From positions 1-64,000 of the forward strand of contig NZ_FRBD01000012.1 of assembly GCF_900142525.1 (NCBI RefSeq): DNA of 64,000 bases, written 5' to 3'. This DNA is from Xylanibacter ruminicola (GTDB lineage: Bacteria > Bacteroidota > Bacteroidia > Bacteroidales > Bacteroidaceae). Below, piece after piece: positions 32,410-41,041 of this stretch (position 1 is the stretch's first letter; each line of letters opens with the position of its first letter). The translations under genes and the position numbers were made by a program. The notes under the pieces were generated by a model. That model was not told where the DNA came from, searched no databases, and was given only the letters and a program-made list of their open reading frames with translations.

Positions 32410-35196
32410 TTGCAGAATATGAAAACAAATAGAATGTTGATCATTGCAGTGGCGGCTTTCTCTCTGACAGCAAGTGCGCAGGTAAAACTCAACGATAAGA
32501 ATGCAAGTACCTATGATTTGGGTTATGGTGTGGAGGTGAGTAATTTCCTCAGTACTGCTTCAGCAACCACAATCACTGGCGAAGAATTGCAGCAGACTTC
32601 GGCAACCAATCTTGCCCAGGCTCTCTATGGAAGACTATCAGGTCTCACGGCTCTTTCTACAGGAGGCTTCTCGGGCGATGAAAATAAGGGCGCTTCGTTT
32701 AATATCCGAGGTTATCATACGCTTAACGATAAAAGTATCCTCATACTTGTCGATGGCTATGAGCGTCCCATTGATCGACTCAGTGTAGAAGAGGTGGAGA
32801 GTGTCACAGTTTTAAAGGATGCTGCAGCAACAGCTCTTCTTGGCCACGAAGGTATCAATGGTGCTATATTGGTAAAGACGAAGCGTGGCTCAGAAGGTAA
32901 AACGCATGTCAAGGCAGACTATAGTCATAAATTCTTGTTCAGTCCAGAATTTGCAGACATGGTGGACGGCTACCAATATGCCGAAGCTTTCAACCGTGCA
33001 CGACTCAACGACGGACTCTCTGCCGCATATACTGAGCAAGAACTGGAACTTTTCAAAAATGGTTCTGCCCCTTGTTTCTATCCTAATGTCAATTGGCATG
33101 ATCTTACTTTTAAAAACAAAGCAGAGGAAGATCATGCATATCTCTCGGTGTATGGAGGCACAAATAGGGTGAAATTCTATACCAATATCGATTATACCGA
33201 TGCTCGTGGCGCTTTTAAGGATACCAAACAATCCGATTACAATGCTCAACTGCGCCAGTCGAAGGCAAACATCCGTACCAATCTCGATTTCAACCTCACC
33301 AGCACAACATTTATGTCGGTAAATCTCTTTGGTATGTTTCAGGAAACCAAAAGGCCTTCCGACATCGGTGCCGATGATGCAACAGCTGCCATTTATAACC
33401 TGCCGGCAAGTGCTTTCCCACTTAAGACCACAACAGGTATCTGGGGAGGTAACGAAACTTACGGTGACGCAAATCCTGTTGCTAAGATTCAGGAGTCAGG
33501 TTTCTACAAAACCCATCAGCGACAGTTGTGGGTAGATGCTAAACTAACCCAAAAACTCGACTTCCTGCTAAACGGTCTGAGTTTGTTTGTTGGTGCCGGA
33601 TACGCCAACTCATCGATATATGCTGAAAACATGCATAAGGCTCACGAGTATGGCTATGAACGGTACACAGCCACTATCGGCGACATGAATCATGTAGCTC
33701 TGACCACATTCGGTAATAAGGAAACAAACCTTACTTTCAGCAATTGGAATGCCGGCCAATGGTGGAAAGCAAAATCTAGCATAGGAGTTAACTACAAGCG
33801 ATCGTTCCTTGGCAATGACCACTTTAGTGCTACAGCTGTATATACTAACAGCGGTTCAAGTACCGATGGACGAGGTAATACCATTTATCGTCAGAATATC
33901 ATGGGAGCCTTCCACTACGATTTGCAGAACCGTTATATTGCAGACCTTGTATTTGCAGGTAACGGATCCAATCGTACCTATCCTTCAAAGTGGGCTTTTT
34001 CACCCACACTATCACTCGGTTGGATATATGCCAAGACTAACGATGACTTGCTCAATTATGGCAAACTGCGTGCATCGGCTGGCATTCAACATACCGATTA
34101 TATGCCAACCCATGGTATGTGGCTTCCTACATGGGATGCTTCGCATGGTTATGTGATTATTGGAAACAACTATAATGCTACATGGGGTGCATCGCTTGGT
34201 TCCTTCCCAACGACAGATTTCTCGCAGGAGACATCAACGAGTTTTAATCTTGGCACGGACCTTTGTTTGAAAAATGCTCTTGATTTCTCGATTGACGCCT
34301 TCTATCAACTTCGCAGCCACATCATGCTTTCTGCAAACAATGAGAATTCGTCGGTAGTTGGTATACAGTCTGCATACAATGATGTGGGAAAAGTAAAAAG
34401 TTATGGTTTTGAGGTAAGTGCCAAGTATGTGAAGAAATACATTCCTGATCTTGATCTTAATTTGGGTGCCAACTTGTCGTGGGCCCGCAATGAGGTAACG
34501 AAATATATTGGTACTCCCACTTATCCGTTGCTCGATCCTGTAGGCCATCGCGTTAATGAAGCATGGGGACTCAAGTCGGCAGGTTTCTTTAAAAATCAGG
34601 CTGACGTAGATGCCTGCAATCGTCAGGAATACTCAACTGTAACTCCGGGCGACATCAAATACCAGGACCTCAACGCTGATCAGGTAATCAATGAATTCGA
34701 TATGACCAGCCTTGATGGAGCTACAGATATTCCTGAGTTAAACTACGCCTTCAATATCGGTGTCGAGTACAAAGGTTTTGGCCTGAACGCTTGGTTCCAA
34801 GGTACTGGCAACTACATGAAGTATCTGCCGTCTGCAATATGGGGTGGTATGGCTAATAATGGTAACCTCTCTGTGGATTACTACAATAACTGCTGGGATG
34901 TAGCTGGCAATAACGCCCTATACCCACGATTAACAACTCAGAACAGCAGCAATAATAGCCAACCTAGCGACATCTGGTTCAAGTCTGTTCACTTCTTGAA
35001 GATGCGGAACATTGAGGTTTACTATAAAGTTCCTGCCACGTTGCTGTCAAAACTCCCTCTTTCAGGAGTCAAGGTGTTCGTGCAGGGTGAGAACCTTCTT
35101 TCTTTTGATAACGTTGACGCTATGGATGCTGAAGTACTTTCTACTGCATATCCAATGTTCAAGGGTGTCAACATGGGTGTCACATTAACTTTCTAA
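32410..35196 (+). CDS. SusC-like transporter lacking the N-terminal extension (second)
   Basis: A 928-residue protein. After a signal peptide (MKTNRMLIIAVAAFSLTASAQ, from Met4 at 32419) it goes almost directly into the plug (TITGEELQQTSATNLAQALYGRLSG, FNIRGYHTLNDKSILILVDGYERP, VESVTVLKDAAATALLGHEG). The CarboxypepD-like regulatory domain and the usual 'VVVIGYG' stretch are missing. A barrel follows, ending VNMGVTLTF. It pairs with the SusD at 35208. The loss of the domain suggests altered TonB coupling or regulation compared with the first pair. Confidence 0.92.
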   Translation: MQNMKTNRMLIIAVAAFSLTASAQVKLNDKNASTYDLGYGVEVSNFLSTASATTITGEELQQTSATNLAQALYGRLSGLTALSTGGFSGDENKGASFNIRGYHTLNDKSILILVDGYERPIDRLSVEEVESVTVLKDAAATALLGHEGINGAILVKTKRGSEGKTHVKADYSHKFLFSPEFADMVDGYQYAEAFNRARLNDGLSAAYTEQELELFKNGSAPCFYPNVNWHDLTFKNKAEEDHAYLSVYGGTNRVKFYTNIDYTDARGAFKDTKQSDYNAQLRQSKANIRTNLDFNLTSTTFMSVNLFGMFQETKRPSDIGADDATAAIYNLPASAFPLKTTTGIWGGNETYGDANPVAKIQESGFYKTHQRQLWVDAKLTQKLDFLLNGLSLFVGAGYANSSIYAENMHKAHEYGYERYTATIGDMNHVALTTFGNKETNLTFSNWNAGQWWKAKSSIGVNYKRSFLGNDHFSATAVYTNSGSSTDGRGNTIYRQNIMGAFHYDLQNRYIADLVFAGNGSNRTYPSKWAFSPTLSLGWIYAKTNDDLLNYGKLRASAGIQHTDYMPTHGMWLPTWDASHGYVIIGNNYNATWGASLGSFPTTDFSQETSTSFNLGTDLCLKNALDFSIDAFYQLRSHIMLSANNENSSVVGIQSAYNDVGKVKSYGFEVSAKYVKKYIPDLDLNLGANLSWARNEVTKYIGTPTYPLLDPVGHRVNEAWGLKSAGFFKNQADVDACNRQEYSTVTPGDIKYQDLNADQVINEFDMTSLDGATDIPELNYAFNIGVEYKGFGLNAWFQGTGNYMKYLPSAIWGGMANNGNLSVDYYNNCWDVAGNNALYPRLTTQNSSNNSQPSDIWFKSVHFLKMRNIEVYYKVPATLLSKLPLSGVKVFVQGENLLSFDNVDAMDAEVLSTAYPMFKGVNMGVTLTF

Positions 35197-35207
35197 TTTA
35201 AAATTTT

Positions 35208-36902
35208 ATGAACAAGATAAAAATTGTTTTATTTGGTATTGCGGCAGTAATCCTTACTAGCTGTGCCGATTTGAATTACAACGAAGCATCAGGTCGTGAT
35301 GAAAAGTGGACTTATAATAGTCCCATCAATGGTGTCAAAGCTCTTGTCTACGATGTATACGCTCAAATGCCGAGTGAATTCAAGGACAATCTGTATGGTA
35401 ATGGGGCCATGATAGCCAGTGCCACAGACGAGTCGGAATTTTCGCTTTCATTCTCTCCCATTCACAAGTATTACAATGGTGGATGGAATCCTTCGAATCC
35501 TTTCCCGGACATATGGGACAGATCATATCGTGCTATCACACAGATACATATGTATCTTGAACGCATTCACAAGATCGATTTGTCGGATTATGAGTATGAT
35601 CCCGACTATCAGAACATGGTGCAGCAGTTTGAGATATTCCCTTATGAGTTACGTTTCCTCCGGGCCTATTTTTACTTCGAGTTAGTGCGTGCCTATGGTG
35701 GTGTACCTTTGGTGACTACAACGCTTACTAATGAGCAGGCCAACAGGGTGGAACGCGCTTCTGCTAGTGAAGTTTTCAAGTTCATCATTGACGAGTTAGA
35801 TGCTGTGGCTGAGTATTTGCCTGTGTCATATAATGACATTCCTGGTCAGGAGATAGGACGTGCCACTCGTGGTGCTGCTCTTGCCCTGAAAGCACGTGCA
35901 TTGCTTTATCAGGCTTCACCCTTGTTTAATACGAGCGGTAACAAGGCTCTATGGAAAGAGGCTGCTGTTGCTAGCAAGGTAATCATTGACAATGCGCAGC
36001 GTTGGGGATATAAGTTTAGCAGCTATGCCAATCTATGGGGGCACGATACCTTCACAAATCCTGAATTCATCTTCGTTCTCGGCACTCAGGCCAGCAACAG
36101 CTTCGAACAGTTTAACTACCCAGTGGGTGTGGAGAACGGTAATTCAGGCAATTGTCCAACGCAGGCACTGGTGGATGCATACGAATATCAGGCTGATGGC
36201 ATGACATTCAAAGAGAAGCATCCTGGTGATGTCGATGTGACTGATGAGAATCCATACGAAGGTCTTGATCCACGTTTCGAACTTACTGTCGTTAAAAATG
36301 GCGACCTCTGGCCAACAAATACAGCTCAGCAGATTCCTATCGAAACTTATCAGAACGGCTTTAATGGAGCACCAAAGTATGGTGCTACCCCTACGGGTTA
36401 CTATTTGAAGAAGTTTGTTGATGGCAACTGTATCACTACAGCAAACAACCAAACCTCTACACGTCACAATTGGATTGTGATGCGTTTGGCTGAGGTATAT
36501 CTTAACTATGCAGAAGCCATGTACAACTATTACGGAGATGCCGATGAAAAGGGAGAATTTGATATGTCGGCTAACGAGGCCATCAATGCACTTCGTAATC
36601 GTCCCGACATCATGATGCCCGAATTCCAAGGCAGTAATGGTTTTGAAGAACGTTACATGCGTGAGCGAATGGTAGAATTAGCCTTCGAAGGTCATCGTTT
36701 CTGGGATGTTCGTCGTTGGAAGAAAGGTGCTGAGTTCTTCAAAAATGTTGATGTGGCGGAATTCAAACTGGATGGAAGTGGACACTTGATTCTCAATAGA
36801 GTCACCAAGACTCGTCAATGGAACGAAAAGTACAATCTCTATCCAATTCCGCAGTCTGAAATTCAGAATAACAGTAATCTGAAACAGAATCCCAATTGGT
36901 AA
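35208..36902 (+). CDS. SusD-like lipoprotein (amino-sugar locus, second)
   Basis: A 564-residue protein with lipobox ILTSC (Cys19) and the SusD fold: FEIFPYELRFLRAYFYFELVRAYGGVPLV, IVMRLAEVYLNYAEAMYNYYG, MRERMVELAFEGHRFWDVRRWKKG and NLYPIPQSEIQNNSNLKQNPNW. It is the partner of the SusC at 32410. Two unlike SusC/D pairs in one locus suggest uptake of two oligosaccharide types or sizes. Confidence 0.94.
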   Translation: MNKIKIVLFGIAAVILTSCADLNYNEASGRDEKWTYNSPINGVKALVYDVYAQMPSEFKDNLYGNGAMIASATDESEFSLSFSPIHKYYNGGWNPSNPFPDIWDRSYRAITQIHMYLERIHKIDLSDYEYDPDYQNMVQQFEIFPYELRFLRAYFYFELVRAYGGVPLVTTTLTNEQANRVERASASEVFKFIIDELDAVAEYLPVSYNDIPGQEIGRATRGAALALKARALLYQASPLFNTSGNKALWKEAAVASKVIIDNAQRWGYKFSSYANLWGHDTFTNPEFIFVLGTQASNSFEQFNYPVGVENGNSGNCPTQALVDAYEYQADGMTFKEKHPGDVDVTDENPYEGLDPRFELTVVKNGDLWPTNTAQQIPIETYQNGFNGAPKYGATPTGYYLKKFVDGNCITTANNQTSTRHNWIVMRLAEVYLNYAEAMYNYYGDADEKGEFDMSANEAINALRNRPDIMMPEFQGSNGFEERYMRERMVELAFEGHRFWDVRRWKKGAEFFKNVDVAEFKLDGSGHLILNRVTKTRQWNEKYNLYPIPQSEIQNNSNLKQNPNW

Positions 36903-36935
36903 AGAACATTCAATCACATTTTAAATAAGAAAGAA

Positions 36936-38282
36936 ATGATAAAAAAACATATTTTGGTCACAAGCCTCGCATTGCTGTCTATAATGCTGGTGATTTCATG
37001 TAGCGACGACGATACCGCTGGTGCCAATCACCAGCTTGAAGTGAAGTCTGTCCTGCCAATAAAAGTCATAGAAGGTCAAGTTGTTACCATTACAGGAACG
37101 GACCTTGATGAAGTTTCTTCTGTTATATTCCCAGGCAATGTAGTTGTGAATAACATCACTAAGGTTGGCAACGGATGTATTACTGTAACAACCCCTGCAG
37201 GTATTGCTGCTGAAGGTGGAACTATAACTATTGAAGCCAATGGTGAATCTGCAGAATCCCCCATGTTACTGACTATTGGCAAACCTGAACCAGTACGCGT
37301 GGCTCCGCTTGACAAAGAAATAAAAATCAATGAGTGTTTAGAGGTGTATGGCAGCGACCTTGAATTTATTACAAAAGCATATTTCCCAGGTAAAAACGGT
37401 GATGATATTGTTGTAGCATCAAATCTTTTTAGACGTAAGGCTACAGGTTCGCTACACATCTATTCGCCAATGGGTATTAAAGCAGGACCGGCTCAGGTAG
37501 TTCTTGAGGATTGCAGTGGAAGGAAGTATACGTTGCCTGAGATAACACTGTCTGATGAGATTTCAGGTGAAAACGAAGAAACTGGAGGTGAAAGATATGT
37601 TCCAATTTGGCAAGATGAAGTTTATATTTACGACTGGGCTAACTGGCAGTATCTATCATCAGACCAATTAAATCTTGAAGATATTCAGATCCATGAAGGT
37701 CTTATGATGCGTCTTACTTTCGACAATCCTGATGGTGCTAGCGTATGTGTATGCGATGCAAATTGGGGTACGCCTAATGTTGACGGTCAAGGAAATAATA
37801 CAGTATGGGTTGCCGCAGGAATAACTCAAATAGAATTCCCTATATCGCAGGGTATGGTAGAAACTCTTAATGCCGGTGGTGGTATTATCATTGGTGGCGG
37901 AAACTATACATTGAAGAAGATTGAGCTGTTTCGTGAATATCCTACACTTTGGTCGGGTGAATATACCACTGGCTGGTGGTGGTATCTCCCTGCGTCCGAA
38001 CTCAATCTCTCGGCGATAACACCAGAGGCCGGACAGATTATCAGGTTTACGTTTGTTCACCATGACGCTCCTCAGACTTTCTGTCTGTGTGACGGTTGGT
38101 GGGGAGCTCCTTACATCCGTGATGGCGGTGAAAGCGATAATAATATCACACTTGCTGCTGGTGAGGATTTTCTTGAATTCGAAATTTCGGAGGGAATGGC
38201 AACAACAATGAATGGGACTGAAACTGCTCTCATTATTGGTGGCGACATAACTATCACCAAGATTCAGATAAAAAAAGATTAG
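36936..38282 (+). CDS. surface glycan-binding lipoprotein with IPT/TIG domains
   Basis: A 448-residue protein. Lipobox VISC (Cys22), two IPT/TIG-like Ig domains (about 33-115 and 117-195; KSVLPIKVIEGQVVTITGTDL is typical) and two tandem C-terminal beta-sandwich modules (about 215-330 and 333-448). The modules are related to each other: tryptophan-rich openings YDWANWQYL and TGWWWYL, and GGGIIIGGGNYTLKKIEL versus LIIGGDITITKIQI. This is the usual layout of a SusE-position surface glycan-binding protein. The exposed Trp residues probably bind chitin-type ligand. Confidence 0.82.
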   Translation: MIKKHILVTSLALLSIMLVISCSDDDTAGANHQLEVKSVLPIKVIEGQVVTITGTDLDEVSSVIFPGNVVVNNITKVGNGCITVTTPAGIAAEGGTITIEANGESAESPMLLTIGKPEPVRVAPLDKEIKINECLEVYGSDLEFITKAYFPGKNGDDIVVASNLFRRKATGSLHIYSPMGIKAGPAQVVLEDCSGRKYTLPEITLSDEISGENEETGGERYVPIWQDEVYIYDWANWQYLSSDQLNLEDIQIHEGLMMRLTFDNPDGASVCVCDANWGTPNVDGQGNNTVWVAAGITQIEFPISQGMVETLNAGGGIIIGGGNYTLKKIELFREYPTLWSGEYTTGWWWYLPASELNLSAITPEAGQIIRFTFVHHDAPQTFCLCDGWWGAPYIRDGGESDNNITLAAGEDFLEFEISEGMATTMNGTETALIIGGDITITKIQIKKD

Positions 38283-38285
38283 ACA

Positions 38286-39431
38286 ATGGATTTTAATCTT
38301 ACAGGTAAAATACAAATGCCAGATCACTCGCAACGTCGACAGGTAATCGACTTGTGTAAGAAGGTTGGCAAACCATTATTAAAGCTCTCTACAAAGGATT
38401 ATGTGGATAATGGGCTTGGTCATTTAGTTAGGCAATACGACGGACAGGCAGGATTGATAAATATCGATGTGTTTAATGAACTGCAACACACCATTACTGG
38501 CTGGCCTGGTGGTAAACCCTATGTGGATGATGCAACCCGCCCAGAACGATCCTTGCCGTATCCGAAACGTGTTGTTGTGTTTTCACCCCATCCTGATGAT
38601 GATGTCATCTCTATGGGTGGTACTATCCATCGACTGATGCAACAAGGACATGATGTACATATTGCTTATGAGACCAGTGGCAATATTGCCGTAGGCGACG
38701 AAGAGGTAACGCGTTTCATGCATTTCATTAATGGTTTCAATACGATTTTTGCCAATGGCTCAGACGAAGTGATTAAGCACAGCTACCAGGATGTAAAGAA
38801 TTTCTTGAAGAGTAAGCAGGAAAATGCTCCAGATAATGAAACAGTGCTTCGCCTGAAAGGACTGATACGTCGCGGTGAGGCTCGACTGGCTTGTGCATAC
38901 AATGACATCAATAGTGATCATATCCATTTTCTCGATCTGCCGTTTTACGAAAGCGGTAAGATCGAGAAGTTGCCAATGTCCGAGCAGGATGTCATCCCCA
39001 TCCAGCAATTGCTCTCTGAAATCAAACCACATCAAATCTATGTTGCCGCCGATCTTGCAGACCCGCATGGTACACATAAAAAATGTACGGATGCTGTTCT
39101 TGCTGCTATAGACGAGGAACGAAAAGGTGGCAAATTGTGGCTGAAAGATTGTCGAATATGGATGTATCGTGGTGCCTGGGCAGAGTGGGATATAGCTGAC
39201 ATAGAGATGTGTGTACCGATGAGTCCAGAGGAATTACGCGAAAAGCGAAATGCCATTCTGCGCCATCAGAGTCAGATGGAGTCAGCCCCTTTCCTTGGCA
39301 ATGACGAACGTCTTTTTTGGCAAAGGGCAGAAGACCGTAACCGCGAGACAGCCAAACGTTATGATGATCTTGGATTGGCTTGCTATGAGGCTATGGAAGC
39401 ATTTGTGGAATATAAATTCCAGCGAGTATGA
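38286..39431 (+). CDS. PIG-L (LmbE-like) deacetylase, resembling the split-off half of a NagB fusion
   Basis: A 381-residue cytoplasmic protein with no signal peptide. Residues 15-80 (RRQVIDLCKKVGKPLLKL ... FNELQHTITGWPGGKP) match, from memory, the linker of Bacteroidetes NagB-PIG-L fusion proteins. The PIG-L domain has zinc motif HPDD (His102-Asp105) and DPHGTHKKC. The end (RLFWQRAEDRN, YEAMEAFVEY) also matches the fusion's C-terminus. PIG-L enzymes remove N-acetyl groups from GlcNAc compounds. With no NagA visible, this may deacetylate GlcNAc or GlcNAc-6-phosphate before NagB (25082). It overlaps the GH20 gene by four bases. Confidence 0.85.
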   Translation: MDFNLTGKIQMPDHSQRRQVIDLCKKVGKPLLKLSTKDYVDNGLGHLVRQYDGQAGLINIDVFNELQHTITGWPGGKPYVDDATRPERSLPYPKRVVVFSPHPDDDVISMGGTIHRLMQQGHDVHIAYETSGNIAVGDEEVTRFMHFINGFNTIFANGSDEVIKHSYQDVKNFLKSKQENAPDNETVLRLKGLIRRGEARLACAYNDINSDHIHFLDLPFYESGKIEKLPMSEQDVIPIQQLLSEIKPHQIYVAADLADPHGTHKKCTDAVLAAIDEERKGGKLWLKDCRIWMYRGAWAEWDIADIEMCVPMSPEELREKRNAILRHQSQMESAPFLGNDERLFWQRAEDRNRETAKRYDDLGLACYEAMEAFVEYKFQRV

Positions 39432-41029
39432 GAAAGATTTTTGTTGTTTTTTTCGGACTGATACTCGGCGTTCACGCTAAAGCTGTGTCATACGATGTTG
39501 TTCCTCTGCCACAGAGTATTCAACAACAAAAGGGTGAACCCTTCCAGTTGAATGACAGAGTGCAGATTCTTGTCGGTGAGGGTCTACAAGGTGAGGCAAC
39601 CTTCCTTCAGGTTTATCTAAGGGAATTGACTGGCCTCCAACTTTCAGTTAGTCGGAAGCGCGAGAAGAAGGTTCGTTATATCGAGTTAGCCGTTTCATCA
39701 GAAAGTAAGGATTCTGAAGGTTATGTACTCAGCGTATCTAAAGAAAGGATCTCCATTACAGGAGGTTCTGGAGCAGGTGTTTTTTATGGTATTCAAACGC
39801 TCCGTAAAGCTCTGTCTGTAGGCAATAATACTCCTGTAACTGAGTTCCCTGCCGTTGTCATTACCGATGCTCCACGTTTTTCTTGGCGTGGCATGCATTT
39901 GGATTGCTCTCGCCATTTCTTCTCGGTGGAGTATGTCAAGAAGTTTATTGACCTGTTGGCACTCCATAACATGAATACTTTCCATTGGCACCTTACAGAT
40001 GATCAGGGTTGGCGTATTGAGATAAAAAAATGGCCACGGTTGATTGAGGTAGGGGCGAAACGCTCAGGCACTACCGTGGGTATCAATTCCGACCTCGATG
40101 ATCAGATTCCCTATGGCGGCTATTACTCTCAGGAAGAGGCCCGCAATATTGTGAGGTATGCTGCAGAACGCCACATTACTGTTGTGCCGGAGATTGATAT
40201 GCCTGGTCATATGTTGGCTGCCTTGGCTAGTTATCCGGAACTTGGTTGTACGGGTGGTCCTTATCAGGTGGGACATTATTGGGGGGTATATAAAGATGTT
40301 CTCTGTGTAGGAAATCCCAAGGTCTATCAGTTTGTGGAGGATGTGTTGACAGAAATAATGGAAATATTTCCTTCGGAGGTCATACACATCGGAGGCGACG
40401 AGACACCAACAGAGAAGTGGGAACAATGTGCGAAATGTCAAGCTCTCGACATACGGGATGCTACGCTTCAAGGGTATTTTACTCAGAAAGTGTTTGATTT
40501 TCTTACGTCTCACCATCGTCGTGTACTTGGCTGGGATGAAATTTTGGAGAACCATGCGCCTAAAGACGCTATGATTATGTCGTGGAGAGGCACGGAACCT
40601 GGCGCAAAGGCTGCAGAATTAGGTTACGATGTGATAATGTCGCCTACCACCTTTTGCTATTTTGACTATCTGCAGTCAGAGGATGCGATGTTCGAGCCAA
40701 CGCGCTGTGGTGGGTACGTTCCTGTAGATAAAGTCTATTCGTTGGAGCCTGCGCCTGATTCCTTGTCGATTAAAGCTCGAAAGCATATCATCGGAGTACA
40801 AGCTAACTTGTGGTCTGAGCATCTAACGACTGAGGGTCTTGTTGAATATCAGGCACTGCCACGTATGTCTGCATTAGCCGAGGTTCAGTGGTCATTTCCG
40901 GAAAATAAGGATTATCAAGCTTTCCTACAGAGGTTGACACGACTGACATCGTTCTTCGAATTATATGATTATCAGTATGCTAAGCATATTTGGCCAGAAC
41001 GTCAGCTGCCTAACCGCTGGCAGTTTTAG
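39428..41029 (+). CDS. GH20 beta-N-acetylhexosaminidase
   Basis: A 533-residue protein. Signal peptide (to about VHA), GH20b N-terminal domain (about 20-140, VVPLPQSIQQQKGEPFQL, EGYVLSVSKERISITGGSGAG) and GH20 barrel (about 150-500). The catalytic pair Asp324-Glu325 lies in HIGGDETPTEKW; FHWHLTDDQGWRIEIKKWP and VPEIDMPGHMLAAL are hallmarks. It releases terminal GlcNAc (or GalNAc) from chitooligosaccharides or glycans in the periplasm. It overlaps the PIG-L gene upstream and is followed by GH18. Confidence 0.94.
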   Translation: MRKIFVVFFGLILGVHAKAVSYDVVPLPQSIQQQKGEPFQLNDRVQILVGEGLQGEATFLQVYLRELTGLQLSVSRKREKKVRYIELAVSSESKDSEGYVLSVSKERISITGGSGAGVFYGIQTLRKALSVGNNTPVTEFPAVVITDAPRFSWRGMHLDCSRHFFSVEYVKKFIDLLALHNMNTFHWHLTDDQGWRIEIKKWPRLIEVGAKRSGTTVGINSDLDDQIPYGGYYSQEEARNIVRYAAERHITVVPEIDMPGHMLAALASYPELGCTGGPYQVGHYWGVYKDVLCVGNPKVYQFVEDVLTEIMEIFPSEVIHIGGDETPTEKWEQCAKCQALDIRDATLQGYFTQKVFDFLTSHHRRVLGWDEILENHAPKDAMIMSWRGTEPGAKAAELGYDVIMSPTTFCYFDYLQSEDAMFEPTRCGGYVPVDKVYSLEPAPDSLSIKARKHIIGVQANLWSEHLTTEGLVEYQALPRMSALAEVQWSFPENKDYQAFLQRLTRLTSFFELYDYQYAKHIWPERQLPNRWQF

Positions 41030-41041
41030 AAAATATTTTAT

